Source: an uncultured Eubacteriales bacterium (GTDB taxonomy: Bacteria; Bacillota; Clostridia; Peptostreptococcales; Anaerovoracaceae). From it: a stretch of DNA of 51,931 bases. Position 1 is the first letter of the stretch; the number at the start of each line of letters is the position of its first letter. The stretch spans positions 1,253 to 53,183 of the forward strand of contig CADABZ010000015.1 in the NCBI GenBank assembly GCA_902786355.1. The letters are read 5' to 3'. The notes beneath the pieces are model-generated. The model was not told the DNA's origin. It did no database searches and saw only the letters and a list, made by a program, of their open reading frames with translations. Positions 33,372 through 41,498 of this stretch are shown here, in pieces. The position numbers and the translations under genes were made by a program.

Positions 33372-33524
33372 TTATCGGAAATCCGGCTCATAAAGTACCA
33401 TATTCGCTATATCCATCGGATTGCCAGCGCGGCCTGCCGGCTGCTGGAGAGCATCCGCTCCCTCATATACAGTGTAATCCGTATCTATCCAACCAGGCGA
33501 GACAGAATTGACTCTCACCCTGCC
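33372..33524 (-). pseudogene. C-terminal remnant of a short-chain dehydrogenase
   Basis: The minus strand reads GRVRVNSVSPGWIDT then DYTVYEGADALQQPAGRAGN and PMDIANMVLYEPDFR before TAA at 33372. This is the well-known SDR stretch RVN-x-V-x-PGW-x-x-T followed by GR-x-GNP-DIA. In a full protein it would continue to a Gly-rich C-terminus. A TGA lies just upstream (33525-33527) and no start exists, so both ends are lost. Confidence 0.75.
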
Positions 33525-33539
33525 TCAGTATAGCATTTT

Positions 33540-34460
33540 CTAAGCTTCTGTTTGATCGTTTTTACCTGATGATATTTTTTTGACTTCTTTTAACAAAGCA
33601 TTATAATCTCCCGACCCGGAGCTTTTGAATCCAAGCAGGGATTTCATCAAAACCACCAGAAGCACCAGTACGACTATTGGGATCAGGCATATCGATACAA
33701 AGAAGTATGCTATCTCCTCAACGATATTATCCAGCAGCTTATTCATTTTCTGCGGAACTTCTTTTACTGAAGACAGAACGGTTGACCCCTCAGTTTTGAC
33801 CTTACCGATGAGGGCAGTACCTTTATCTAACACTTTGTCCAGCAGTGATGAATCTGCTTCTTCTTTATTATCTTTATTGTCTATAGTTTCGGCTTCTGCG
33901 GTTTCTGCAGATCCTTTTTCAACCAGATCGATCTCTTCACCTATTTCCTCAATGGCTTGCTGCTTTGACAAGTCGTGCGTTTTGTCGACCATTCCGGAAA
34001 CCCAGACACTGGATGGAACGATCAGGAACAATACGAGTCCTATTGATATAAGTCTTATGCCAAAAGATCTTAATGATTCCTTTCGGAACATCACAAACCC
34101 GGCTATCATGAACAGCCCGATAGGGATCAGGACTTTGAAAGCAACGTAACCTCCGATGGATATCAATAGTTTTTCCAGGTATATTGCTGCAAACAGCAGC
34201 ACAAAATATCCCCCGAGATCTACAAACGCCTTAGCAATAGATGTGCCTGCATCTCCGGGAATAAGATCTATTGCTGAAGCCGCTCCGATAGTTATAGCCG
34301 ACAACTTAGCTACAGTGTTCTTCTTATCATCCAATACCGCTATTGTCCCCTTAAATGTTTCCGGATCAGATAACACTTTAGCCAGGACAAAAAATGAGAT
34401 GAGTGCTAACAGTATCAGCACCAGTGCTATTATCATGTTTCTTTTTCGTTCAGTAGTCAT
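33540..34460 (-). CDS. Multi-pass membrane protein, unknown
   Basis: A 306-residue protein starting at 34460 (MTTERKRNMI) behind AAGGAGAC; the longer frame has no RBS. There are about five likely membrane helices: near 10-28, 78-100, 104-125, 133-155, and a strong one near 250-278. An acidic, soluble segment of about 90 residues (IEEIGEEIDLVEKGSAETAE and onward) lies between the fourth and fifth. No family is recognised; the layout suggests a bacterial stress or division-related membrane protein at best. Confidence 0.65.
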   Translation of the reverse strand: MTTERKRNMIIALVLILLALISFFVLAKVLSDPETFKGTIAVLDDKKNTVAKLSAITIGAASAIDLIPGDAGTSIAKAFVDLGGYFVLLFAAIYLEKLLISIGGYVAFKVLIPIGLFMIAGFVMFRKESLRSFGIRLISIGLVLFLIVPSSVWVSGMVDKTHDLSKQQAIEEIGEEIDLVEKGSAETAEAETIDNKDNKEEADSSLLDKVLDKGTALIGKVKTEGSTVLSSVKEVPQKMNKLLDNIVEEIAYFFVSICLIPIVVLVLLVVLMKSLLGFKSSGSGDYNALLKEVKKISSGKNDQTEA

Positions 34461-34640
34461 AACTTGTCTCCTTACTAATATGAGAATAGGTAAAGATATC
34501 CGGACCTTTACCTCTGTAATAATCATACTACAATTCCTCTTAGTTTCATGTTCTATTCCCATACCGCTGTGAAATGGCTCACATGCGCCGGATTTTGCAC
34601 ATATTATCCTGGAATTGGCAAATCTATGTGCAGGAAACTG

Positions 34641-34677
34641 AAAAAGTCCTATGACTGAAACAGTCATAGGACTTTTT
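34641..34677 (-). terminator. Terminator after DUF6591 lipoprotein gene
   Basis: AAAAAGTCCTATGACTG pairs perfectly with CAGTCATAGGACTTTTT (17 bp, AAA loop). The U-tract is built into the stem. It is 23 bp after the lipoprotein stop on the minus strand. Confidence 0.85.
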
Positions 34678-34699
34678 CCTTTTTTACTGAGACATCTTA

Positions 34700-35581
34700 T
34701 CAATACGCTACTTCTGCCAGCTTCCTCTGTATCCTTGCGGTTACTTCCAGGTAGTATGCCAGCTCCGCATTACTCATTTCGGACTGGTCCATTTTGTCCA
34801 TCTGGTCCAGCATTTCTGTCTCTTCGGACAGCAGTTCCGTCATTTCGGATATGAGCTCGAGATCTGAAGGATTCTCTTTGTATTTCTTCATGACCTCGCA
34901 GTAGTGATCGAACCAAGCTTCATAGTCGTCCATCGTCTTCTTGAACTCCGGCGAGATCAGTCCGGAGTCGGCCTCTGCATCGGATCCTGCATCTGATGCT
35001 TCAGAGCTTCCTCCGATTATTTCACATGTATCTATCATTTCGGTATAAGCATCGATATAGTCATATTCAGACTGCTCTGACTGTGTAATAGATGCCATTA
35101 TCACCTTGTTCGCTCCTGAGTTACTGATCATCGTCAGCACACTGCTGCACTGAATGTCTGACACTTTGAAGGAATAGGTAAAACGTTTGCATCGAAGTCC
35201 GTTGTTTAGCGTTACATCTTCAGATCGTCCATCCTGAAAATCCGTAATGCTGTCAGAACTCTTCATGCCGGACACATAGGAATCATATACGGTTCTGCTT
35301 TCATCTTCGAAATTCTCATCACTCAGGGTCCCGTCAGAGCTGTAGATCTGAAACACCGAAAGGCCATCGCCTCGCTCTGCATAGTAGTTCTTAATGTTTC
35401 CGGTCATCTCAGGCTCTCCGAAATAATCCGGCATCCGGAAGTTCAGACCACCCTCTTCTATAGTAGTATAGCTTTCAGGTGTTCTGGCTGACTTTTCTGC
35501 GGCTGCAGTCTTTTCTTTCCCGCAGCCTGCCAGAGTCAGTATAAGTATCAGCATCGTTGTTACTGCTATGAATTTCTTCAT
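34700..35581 (-). CDS. DUF6591-type lipoprotein
   Basis: A 293-residue lipoprotein. The signal peptide ends in the lipobox LTLAGCGKE (Cys20). A first domain (about 40-190) is beta-rich with FRMPDYFGEPEM and FTYSFKVSDIQCSS. The C-terminal helical part (about 208-293) with ISPEFKKTMDDYEAWFDHYC, LELISEMTELLSEETEM and LAYYLEVTARIQRKLAEV matches DUF6591. Function is unknown. It follows the MerR gene by 50 bp and probably shares its promoter. Confidence 0.8.
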   Translation of the reverse strand: MKKFIAVTTMLILILTLAGCGKEKTAAAEKSARTPESYTTIEEGGLNFRMPDYFGEPEMTGNIKNYYAERGDGLSVFQIYSSDGTLSDENFEDESRTVYDSYVSGMKSSDSITDFQDGRSEDVTLNNGLRCKRFTYSFKVSDIQCSSVLTMISNSGANKVIMASITQSEQSEYDYIDAYTEMIDTCEIIGGSSEASDAGSDAEADSGLISPEFKKTMDDYEAWFDHYCEVMKKYKENPSDLELISEMTELLSEETEMLDQMDKMDQSEMSNAELAYYLEVTARIQRKLAEVAY

Positions 35582-35631
35582 CTTCTATTCACCTCCGTTG
35601 ACTCTTGAAGTCTGCCTGTGATCCTGCCTCA

Positions 35632-36036
35632 TTATTCGAGACATATCTGTTCAAACATCCGGTCCAGCAGATCATCTTTGACTTCTGCTTCTGCAGGAAG
35701 CTGATCAAGGAGCAGCAGCATGGATGCCGCTGAGATCTGCTCATCTATTATTCTCCGTTCCTCACGTAGTTCTTCGAGCCGTGACCTGAGTAAAACTTCA
35801 TCCATTCTGTCTGCCTCTTCTATTGCGGAAGCTATGCTTTCTACCGGGATCCCTATTCTTCTCAGCAGCAGTATTCTCTTTGCCCGTCGAACAGCAGCAT
35901 CATCATACAGCCACTCTTTTCTCCCCTCAGAGTTGCGGACTGTAGGATGAAGCAAGCCTTTTCTGTCATAGTATCTAAGCGCATTCACTGTAATTCCTGT
36001 GATTTCAGTGACTTCCCGGATCGTATTCAGTGACAT
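35632..36036 (-). CDS. MerR-family regulator
   Basis: A 134-residue regulator; the start at 36036 has GAGAGGTG upstream. The N-terminal winged helix has IREVTEITGITVNALRYYDRKGLL (4-27) and RRAKRILLLRRIGIPVESIA. A coiled segment with EVLLRSRLEELREERRIIDEQI follows, and the rest is a short effector-binding tail. It likely controls itself and the lipoprotein gene after it. The promoter has the 19-bp spacer typical of MerR-regulated promoters. Confidence 0.9.
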   Translation of the reverse strand: MSLNTIREVTEITGITVNALRYYDRKGLLHPTVRNSEGRKEWLYDDAAVRRAKRILLLRRIGIPVESIASAIEEADRMDEVLLRSRLEELREERRIIDEQISAASMLLLLDQLPAEAEVKDDLLDRMFEQICLE

Positions 36037-36054
36037 TGCACACCTCTCTTTCCA

Positions 36055-36085
36055 ACTATACATCTCGTTGTAACGACGAGGTCAA
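36055..36085 (-). promoter_or_regulatory. MerR-type promoter with 19-bp spacer
   Basis: On the minus strand TTGACC (plus 36080-36085) and TATAGT (36055-36060) are separated by 19 bp, longer than normal. The spacer holds an inverted repeat, CTCGT and ACGAG (plus 36063-36067 and 36075-36079). This is the usual architecture of MerR operators and lies 19 bp upstream of the merR-type gene start. Confidence 0.65.
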
Positions 36086-36134
36086 TGCCATATTTGAAAC
36101 ACTTTACCGCTATGTGATTACGTCTCCTTTCTGC

Positions 36135-36184
36135 ACAGCTCCTCGTCATAAGAACGTGTTCCTATAACAGGAGCTGTAATTTTT
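36135..36184 (+). terminator. Orphan hairpin followed by a T run
   Basis: ACAGCTCCT (36135-36143) pairs with AGGAGCTGT (36169-36177), followed by AATTTTT on the plus strand. The loop holds an inner palindrome GAACGTGTTC. No plus-strand gene precedes it, so it may end a small RNA or an antisense transcript. Confidence 0.4.
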
Positions 36185-36222
36185 GCGAACCCGACAGTGT
36201 CCTGGCATCTGTCTCCACATAG

Positions 36223-36260
36223 CAAAAGAGGCTCCCGCATTTTCTTCAAATGCGAAAGCC
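36223..36260 (-). terminator. Terminator after GNAT gene
   Basis: GGCTCCCGCATTT and AAATGCGAAAGCC form a 13-bp stem with two wobbles and a TCTTC loop. On the minus strand TCTTTTGC follows. It ends the run from the acyl-CoA ligase to the GNAT gene. Confidence 0.75.
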
Positions 36261-36324
36261 CCCCTGAGTGTGTGCAGTATCGATCTAACAACTTATCAGA
36301 TCACGATATGGACACTTCATATTA

Positions 36325-36879
36325 TTATCGCCTGTATTCAAACAGCAGCTTGTCATATACCCTGTCATCTACTTTGATCCCGTCTTTCTCGGTATTGACG
36401 AGCCGCATTCCGGCTTTTTCCATTGCCTTGCGCGAACCGGCATTCTCTGCAGCGCACCACGCAGTTACACATGTTATGCCTTCATTTTCTGTCAGATATT
36501 CAAGCACTTTTTTCAGAGCTTCAGTTGCAAAACCGTGTCTCTGCCAGCCTCTGACTACGCTGAATCCAACCTCTATCTGTTTGCCGTCATAGTCATAAGC
36601 CCCGATCGTTCCTGCAACAGCATCGTCTCCCTTTGCGTCCATCACCCATGAATACGAGTGCTCGTCTTCATAGCTGTCGATAAAACGCTGCACGGTTTCC
36701 TGTGCCATCTCCGGAGTCGCATATGGATTCCATCCTGAGTACTTATGCATCTCCGGGTCTGTCCCAAGATGCTCATACAGCTGATCTGCGTCATCCGGCC
36801 GGTACCTTCTCAGTACAAGATGTTCAGTCCACAGTTCTGCCGTGCCGTGAGCTGCGATTTCATTTTTCGGCAGATCCAT
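36325..36879 (-). CDS. GNAT acetyltransferase (RimJ/RimL-like)
   Basis: A 184-residue GNAT of the ribosomal-protein type. LWTEHLVLRRYRPDDADQL (16-34) opens the fold, and VEVGFSV-like strand IEVGFSVVRGWQRHGFATEAL is the acetyl-CoA loop. WCAAENAGSRKAMEKAGMRL closes it. The acceptor is unknown. It is followed by the terminator and preceded by the CPBP remnant. Confidence 0.88.
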   Translation of the reverse strand: MDLPKNEIAAHGTAELWTEHLVLRRYRPDDADQLYEHLGTDPEMHKYSGWNPYATPEMAQETVQRFIDSYEDEHSYSWVMDAKGDDAVAGTIGAYDYDGKQIEVGFSVVRGWQRHGFATEALKKVLEYLTENEGITCVTAWCAAENAGSRKAMEKAGMRLVNTEKDGIKVDDRVYDKLLFEYRR

Positions 36880-36899
36880 TGTTTACCTCCGTTTCAGTA

Positions 36900-37256
36900 T
36901 CAGATGACGACCTTCCCCAGAAGAGGTCTGACCTTCTTCGGTCTCAGTACGATCAGTGCAGGCAGCAGATAGACCAGTGCCAGTCCGACAGTCGCCTGAA
37001 CGACCGCTGCCCACACTGCCTGCCACGACTCCTCACCGAAGACTTTGTGCAAAGCATTCTGTATCAGCCCGCGGAACAGGGCTTCCTCGGTGCAGCCTAC
37101 CAGGAACATTGTGATCGCGAAGATAAGCATTCTTGTTCCGGTATCTGTCGTGATCTCAGGAGCAAGAAACAGTCTGTATAATGCAACAAGCACATAGAAC
37201 AGACCCGACAGGATACCTCCCCACAGCAGTCTGAAGCTGAAAAGGTGGATCCTCAT
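36900..37256 (-). pseudogene. CPBP intramembrane protease with motifs 2 and 3 deleted
   Basis: The 118-residue frame keeps two membrane helices and CPBP motif 1, GCTEEALFRGLIQNAL (about 55-70). The helix after it goes straight from WAAVVQA into TVGLALVYLLPALIVLRPKK, which looks like the natural C-terminus. The usual F-x-x-x-H and H-x-x-x-N/D metal motifs are missing, so an in-frame deletion near residue 91 is likely and the enzyme should be dead. No good RBS precedes it. Family members are often 200 residues or more. Confidence 0.65.
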
Positions 37257-37294
37257 CTTCTTAAGGATAATAACATGCTGACGAGCTTTACCGC

Positions 37295-37858
37295 TTAGTT
37301 TGCGAGCAGTTCATCCAGAGTCTGTCTGTACTTCATAATATTGGCACCAACTACCGGATCACCGATCAGGTTGCCATTGCTGTCCACGAAGTATGTCGTC
37401 GGTGTACCAGGTGCCGAAAGCTGATCCCCGAAGCCATCCCATGCCTTGAGGTTCTGATATGTAACACCTGTATCCTTGACAATACCATTGGCATCTGCGA
37501 GCTTGGAATCATCCGACTCAGTGACATCCACGACCAGTCCTACGATGCCTGCACCCTTATCTGCGTATTCCTTGCTCATCTGCTCCAGTTCAGGCATCTC
37601 CTCGATGCATGGACCGCAGTATGTGCCCCAGATGTTTATCATGGTTACCTTGTTCTTGGCGAACAGATCCTTCGAATCAACAGCATTTCCAGCAAGGTCA
37701 GTCGTCTTGAAAGAGATGCCGCTTCCGGCAGTCTGTGTTGACTGAGTGCTGGCTTCAGCAGGTTCCGATTTCTCGCTGCTTCCTCCGCCTCCGCACCCTG
37801 TCATTGCGAATATCATGCTGAATGTCAGCAGTAATGCCAGAAAAGTTTTCTTCTTCAT
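37295..37858 (-). CDS. TlpA-family thiol-disulfide lipoprotein
   Basis: A 187-residue lipoprotein starting at 37858 behind AGAGAGGA. The signal peptide ends with FAMTGCGGGG (lipobox Cys about 22), and a Ser/Glu/Thr-rich linker follows. The thioredoxin domain has the active site INIWGTYCGPCIEEMPEL and the cis-Pro loop APGTPTTYFVDSNG. It sits on the outer face of the membrane. The ferredoxin-like membrane protein and the CXXC microprotein lie just upstream, which implies electrons are passed across the membrane to this thiol. Confidence 0.92.
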   Translation of the reverse strand: MKKKTFLALLLTFSMIFAMTGCGGGGSSEKSEPAEASTQSTQTAGSGISFKTTDLAGNAVDSKDLFAKNKVTMINIWGTYCGPCIEEMPELEQMSKEYADKGAGIVGLVVDVTESDDSKLADANGIVKDTGVTYQNLKAWDGFGDQLSAPGTPTTYFVDSNGNLIGDPVVGANIMKYRQTLDELLAN

Positions 37859-37911
37859 ATATATTGTCCTCTCTCTACACATTTATAATCCGGACATTTT
37901 TTCCTTATGCC

Positions 37912-38835
37912 CTAAGCCTCTTCAGCAGGCCTGACTTCCTGTTCCGGCAGCTGTACCGGCCCGGGGCCTATATTCATCGACAATGCATGCATCGGACATG
38001 CATGGATGCACTCACGGCACCTGATGCATTCGTTGCTGTTAGGTGTCTTGTGCGGATCGACATTCATTTTGCATGTCTTTGCGCAGACACCGCAGTCCAC
38101 GCATTTTTCCTTATCCACGCGCATGCGGATCAGGCTCACCTTCTGGAAAAGCCCGTAGAAAGCTCCCAGCGGGCAGATATACTTGCAGAACGGTCTGTAG
38201 ATGAAGATCGATGCCGCGATGCACAGTAAAAGCAGCAGGAACTTCCATCTGAACAGCCACCCCAGAGCCCCTCTCATCATGCTGTTGAGAAGGACCAGCG
38301 GTATACCGCCTTCCAGTGTTCCGACCGGGCAGATGTATTTGCAGAAGAACGGCTCTCCCACACCATACTTGCTCCTGTAGAAGAACGGAAGCAGAAATAC
38401 CATGACGAAAAGCATCACATATTTCAGATATCTCAGAGGCTTGTCGATCTTCTCCGGCACTGTCAGTTTAGGTGTCGGTATTTTGTACAGCAGTTCCTGG
38501 ATCAGGCCGAACAGGCAGAGCCATGCACAGATAAAACGGCCTACAAAGAGACCTATTACAGCAAGGTAGCCGACAACGTATGCCCCGATGCCTCTGTTTC
38601 TGTTATCAAAAATGGCCTGCATTGATCCGATAGGACACGAACCCAGCGCTCCCGGGCAGGAGTAACAGTTCATTCCCGGAACGCAGACCTGCTTGAGTTT
38701 TCCCTGATATATAACAGGGTCACCCGGCAGGAACCCTTTGATGTACGCATTGGAAAGAATTCCCCAGCCCGCCTGGACAGCCTTACGCAGCCCGGCGGCT
38801 TTTTTTGCTTTTGCTTTCTGTTCGTTCTTATCCAA
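37912..38835 (-). CDS. NapH-like 4Fe-4S membrane protein
   Basis: A 307-residue polytopic membrane protein with Fe-S clusters. Membrane Cys motifs are CVPGMNCYSCPGALGSCPIG (about 51-70), FFCKYICPVG and FCKYICPLG. At least five helices are seen. The C-terminal soluble ferredoxin has CVDCGVCAKTC and CIRCRECIHACPMHA. NapH/RdxA/YccM relatives move electrons through the membrane. The TTG start overlaps the end of the CXXC microprotein gene by 8 bp; GGAGTGTATAGG is the likely RBS. Confidence 0.9.
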   Translation of the reverse strand: MDKNEQKAKAKKAAGLRKAVQAGWGILSNAYIKGFLPGDPVIYQGKLKQVCVPGMNCYSCPGALGSCPIGSMQAIFDNRNRGIGAYVVGYLAVIGLFVGRFICAWLCLFGLIQELLYKIPTPKLTVPEKIDKPLRYLKYVMLFVMVFLLPFFYRSKYGVGEPFFCKYICPVGTLEGGIPLVLLNSMMRGALGWLFRWKFLLLLLCIAASIFIYRPFCKYICPLGAFYGLFQKVSLIRMRVDKEKCVDCGVCAKTCKMNVDPHKTPNSNECIRCRECIHACPMHALSMNIGPGPVQLPEQEVRPAEEA

Positions 38836-38974
38836 GACCTATACACTCCATGCATATATTGATTGCCTTAGCCAGAACTATCGCCACTTCGCCGCGATAT
38901 ATGCCGAACGCGCACAGCGCTATCGCAAGCGGGATAAGTGCGATAGTAACCTTTAGAGGCACTTCACGTTTCAT
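38828..38974 (-). CDS. CD1871A-family CXXC microprotein
   Basis: A 48-residue small membrane protein, start 38974 behind GGGGGAAGG. A single hydrophobic helix (about 7-24) precedes GIYRGEVAIVLAKAINICME and a terminal CIGLG, so the two Cys (C-x-x-C) sit at the very end. This is the hallmark of the CD1871A family, found next to TlpA and NapH-like genes in Clostridia. The family role is not established. It may hand electrons between the ferredoxin protein and TlpA. Confidence 0.85.
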   Translation of the reverse strand: MKREVPLKVTIALIPLAIALCAFGIYRGEVAIVLAKAINICMECIGLG

Positions 38975-39043
38975 AATAACCTTCCCCCTCTGTTCTTTAT
39001 TCTCTGATATCACAGAAGATACTTCAGCGCCTGATCGAGGTCA

Positions 39044-39511
39044 TTATTCCTGTCTTTCTATAAGCTGGCTGCCGGCCTCCGGCATCAGTTCATCACTGAT
39101 GATGCCCAGCATTTCCCTGAATTTATCAACATCTTCAGGTGTAAAGCGTTCCTCGATCCTGTCACACACGAGATGGATATAGTCGAAAATGACACCATAT
39201 TCATCCCGGTACCTGTTTGTTGCTTCTATCCGGAATTCCCGCTTATCCCTGTCATTCCTCGTCCGCTTTATGTAGCCTTTTTCCTCAAGCTTGTTAAGAC
39301 GATAGGCTGTATTAGGCGCTGACAGCTTTGAGTATCTTGAAAATTCTGCAACAGAAGGAGCGCCAAGAGCGATTATGATCTCCATATATATGACTTCCTG
39401 CAGGCTGAGATCGCCCGGCATACTGCGTCCGCGTTCTTTCAGTGCACGGTCGTACAGCATCAGTTTGAATTTATCATACATTGTACTGAAATGCCGCTCG
39501 AGATCACTCAT
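39044..39511 (-). CDS. MarR-family regulator
   Basis: A 155-residue winged-helix regulator with PSVAEFSRYSKLSAPNTAYR (recognition region, about 52-71) and LNKLEEKGYIKRTRNDRDKR, followed by a dimerisation helix VDKFREMLGIISDEL. It lies between the acyl-CoA ligase (31 bp upstream) and the thiol/Fe-S cassette, and could control either. The ligand is unknown; redox or aromatic-acid sensing would fit MarR proteins, but this is inference. Confidence 0.9.
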   Translation of the reverse strand: MSDLERHFSTMYDKFKLMLYDRALKERGRSMPGDLSLQEVIYMEIIIALGAPSVAEFSRYSKLSAPNTAYRLNKLEEKGYIKRTRNDRDKREFRIEATNRYRDEYGVIFDYIHLVCDRIEERFTPEDVDKFREMLGIISDELMPEAGSQLIERQE

Positions 39512-39542
39512 GTTGCGCTCCTGTTCTACAGTCGTTTTTCTG

Positions 39543-41309
39543 TTAGGATCTTTCTTTCTCTTCGTACCTCTTGACCTTTCCTGTTGTGGTTTTGGCCATT
39601 TCTTCGGTCTGCAGGATCAGTCTGTGTACCTGCTTATATTTTGGCATATTGCTGTTGATACGGTCAATATCCCTCTCAACTGCTTCACGGATCTGTTCAC
39701 CGGTAACCGCATCGTACTTGTTTTTCATGATGTCTTCATCATAAACGATCTTGGCAACCAGTACCTCGTCTTTATCGTCCGCGCCTTCTCTCCTGACTTC
39801 GCCAAATACAATATTCTCTTTGACATAAGGAAGCTCAGCAATTATCGTCTCGATCTCTTCCGGATAGACATTCTTTCCATTCTTGAGAACGATGACATTC
39901 TTGGATCGTCCTGTGATATGAATGTATCCGTTCTTATCAAGATATGCCAGATCTCCGGTATGAAGCCAGCCGTCTTTCAGCACTTTGTCAGTCTCCGCTT
40001 TGTCCTGATAGTAGCCCATCATAACACTCGGCGAGCGTACGATAATCTCTCCGATACCATCTTCATTCGGATCTGCTATCTGCACATCCATTCCCGGAGT
40101 TCCCAGTCCGATCGACCCTGGTGACCTGTTGAACAGATTCTCCGCTGCGATGACCGGTGCGGATTCCGTCATTCCATACCCCTGAACGACTTCGATACCC
40201 AGGTCTTCATAACCGCGGATAACAGCACTGTCCAGTGCAGAAGCACCGCTGACTACCATTCGCAGGCTGCCGCCAAGTTCGTCCAGCACGTCTTTAAACA
40301 GTTTCCGTCTGACATCGATCTTTACTTTTCTGAGCATGCGGGAAAGCTTTACACCTCTTTCGAACGTTTTCTCTTTGCCCTGCCTTCTGATGCCCGCCAT
40401 TATCTTCTTATACATAGCTTCCATCAAAAGAGGCACTCCAATAAATACCGAGACGTGGTATTCCACAAAGTTTTTCTGCAGATACTTGAGCCCGTCACAG
40501 AAGACCGTCGTTACTCCGCATGAATACATAAGAAGCTGTCCGGTTGCTCCGAAAGTGTGGTGAAACGGAAGAAGCGCTATGTTCACATCCCCGTGTCTGA
40601 TGTCTTCCACCTGCTTGAGGCTGTAGACGTTAAACATTATATTTCTCTGATTAAGCATGACAGCTTTGGCTGCGCTTGTGGTGCCTGATGTAAAAATAAG
40701 ATTGGACAGTGCCTCTCGATTGACCTTAAGTGAATCGAACGCCGTGCTGCCTTCAGCGATCAGCTTTCTGCCTTTTTCAAGGAGCTCATCAAAGCTGAGG
40801 TACTTCCCGTCATCATCCATGCAGATATACATCGAAACTGCTGTCGGTGCAGACATCGGATCTGTGGCTTCTTTCTGAAGCTGCTCCGCAAGTGAAGCGT
40901 GCTTCCGGTCGAAGATGAGGACATTGCATCCGCTCTTCTGAATAGAGGTCTTGAGCTCGACGAACGGAAGACCTTTGTCAAGCGGCACGCAGATACCCAG
41001 TCCGCTCATTGCCGCCAGATAAGCAAGCTGCCACTGATAGGAGTTTTCACCTATTATAGCTATCCTGGCATGACTTATACCCATAGACATCATTCCTGTG
41101 CCGAGGTTTCGGACATCTTCCCTGAGGTCTCTGTATGATATATATCTGTAAACCGGCTCTGCTTTGCGTCCGGCTGCCTTTTCTTTCAATATGAAAGCTG
41201 TATCGTCTCCGTATTTCTGGGCTGCGTATTCAAGCAGCGCGCGTACATTCTCATGTTCCTCTGCCGGATACACCGGTTTCAGCTGTTTTACCTGTATATT
41301 TTCACGCAT
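39543..41309 (-). CDS. AMP-forming acyl-CoA/fatty-acid ligase
   Basis: A 588-residue ANL-superfamily enzyme that activates a carboxylic acid with ATP. The start at 41309 follows AAAGGAGAGA. The P-loop LIFTSGTTSAAKAVML (about 211-226), YGMTESAP, GWLHTGDLAYLDKNG (about 460-474) and the Lys-bearing YKQVHRLILQTEEMAKTTTGK near the end are all typical. The layout is that of long-chain acyl-CoA synthetases. A strong promoter lies upstream. It leads the run toward the MarR and thiol cassette. Confidence 0.9.
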   Translation of the reverse strand: MRENIQVKQLKPVYPAEEHENVRALLEYAAQKYGDDTAFILKEKAAGRKAEPVYRYISYRDLREDVRNLGTGMMSMGISHARIAIIGENSYQWQLAYLAAMSGLGICVPLDKGLPFVELKTSIQKSGCNVLIFDRKHASLAEQLQKEATDPMSAPTAVSMYICMDDDGKYLSFDELLEKGRKLIAEGSTAFDSLKVNREALSNLIFTSGTTSAAKAVMLNQRNIMFNVYSLKQVEDIRHGDVNIALLPFHHTFGATGQLLMYSCGVTTVFCDGLKYLQKNFVEYHVSVFIGVPLLMEAMYKKIMAGIRRQGKEKTFERGVKLSRMLRKVKIDVRRKLFKDVLDELGGSLRMVVSGASALDSAVIRGYEDLGIEVVQGYGMTESAPVIAAENLFNRSPGSIGLGTPGMDVQIADPNEDGIGEIIVRSPSVMMGYYQDKAETDKVLKDGWLHTGDLAYLDKNGYIHITGRSKNVIVLKNGKNVYPEEIETIIAELPYVKENIVFGEVRREGADDKDEVLVAKIVYDEDIMKNKYDAVTGEQIREAVERDIDRINSNMPKYKQVHRLILQTEEMAKTTTGKVKRYEEKERS

Positions 41310-41351
41310 TATACTCTCTCCTTTATTCCATACTGAGCCATACAAGGAGGA

Positions 41352-41380
41352 AGTATAATTCATCCGGGTATTTATTTCAA
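41352..41380 (-). promoter_or_regulatory. Promoter of acyl-CoA ligase
   Basis: TTGAAA (plus 41375-41380) and TATACT (41352-41357) on the minus strand have a 17-bp spacer; each is one base from consensus. It lies about 45 bp before the ligase start in an A/T-rich stretch that may hold a regulator site. Confidence 0.6.
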
Positions 41381-41498
41381 TATTTTTAATTAAATTATTT
41401 TAAATAAATGAAAGTCAATTATCTGTCTCTTTATAGCCCTGATTGCCCCCCTCTTCCTGTGATTCATTCTCACAGACAAACACCGGCTGTTAATGTCT

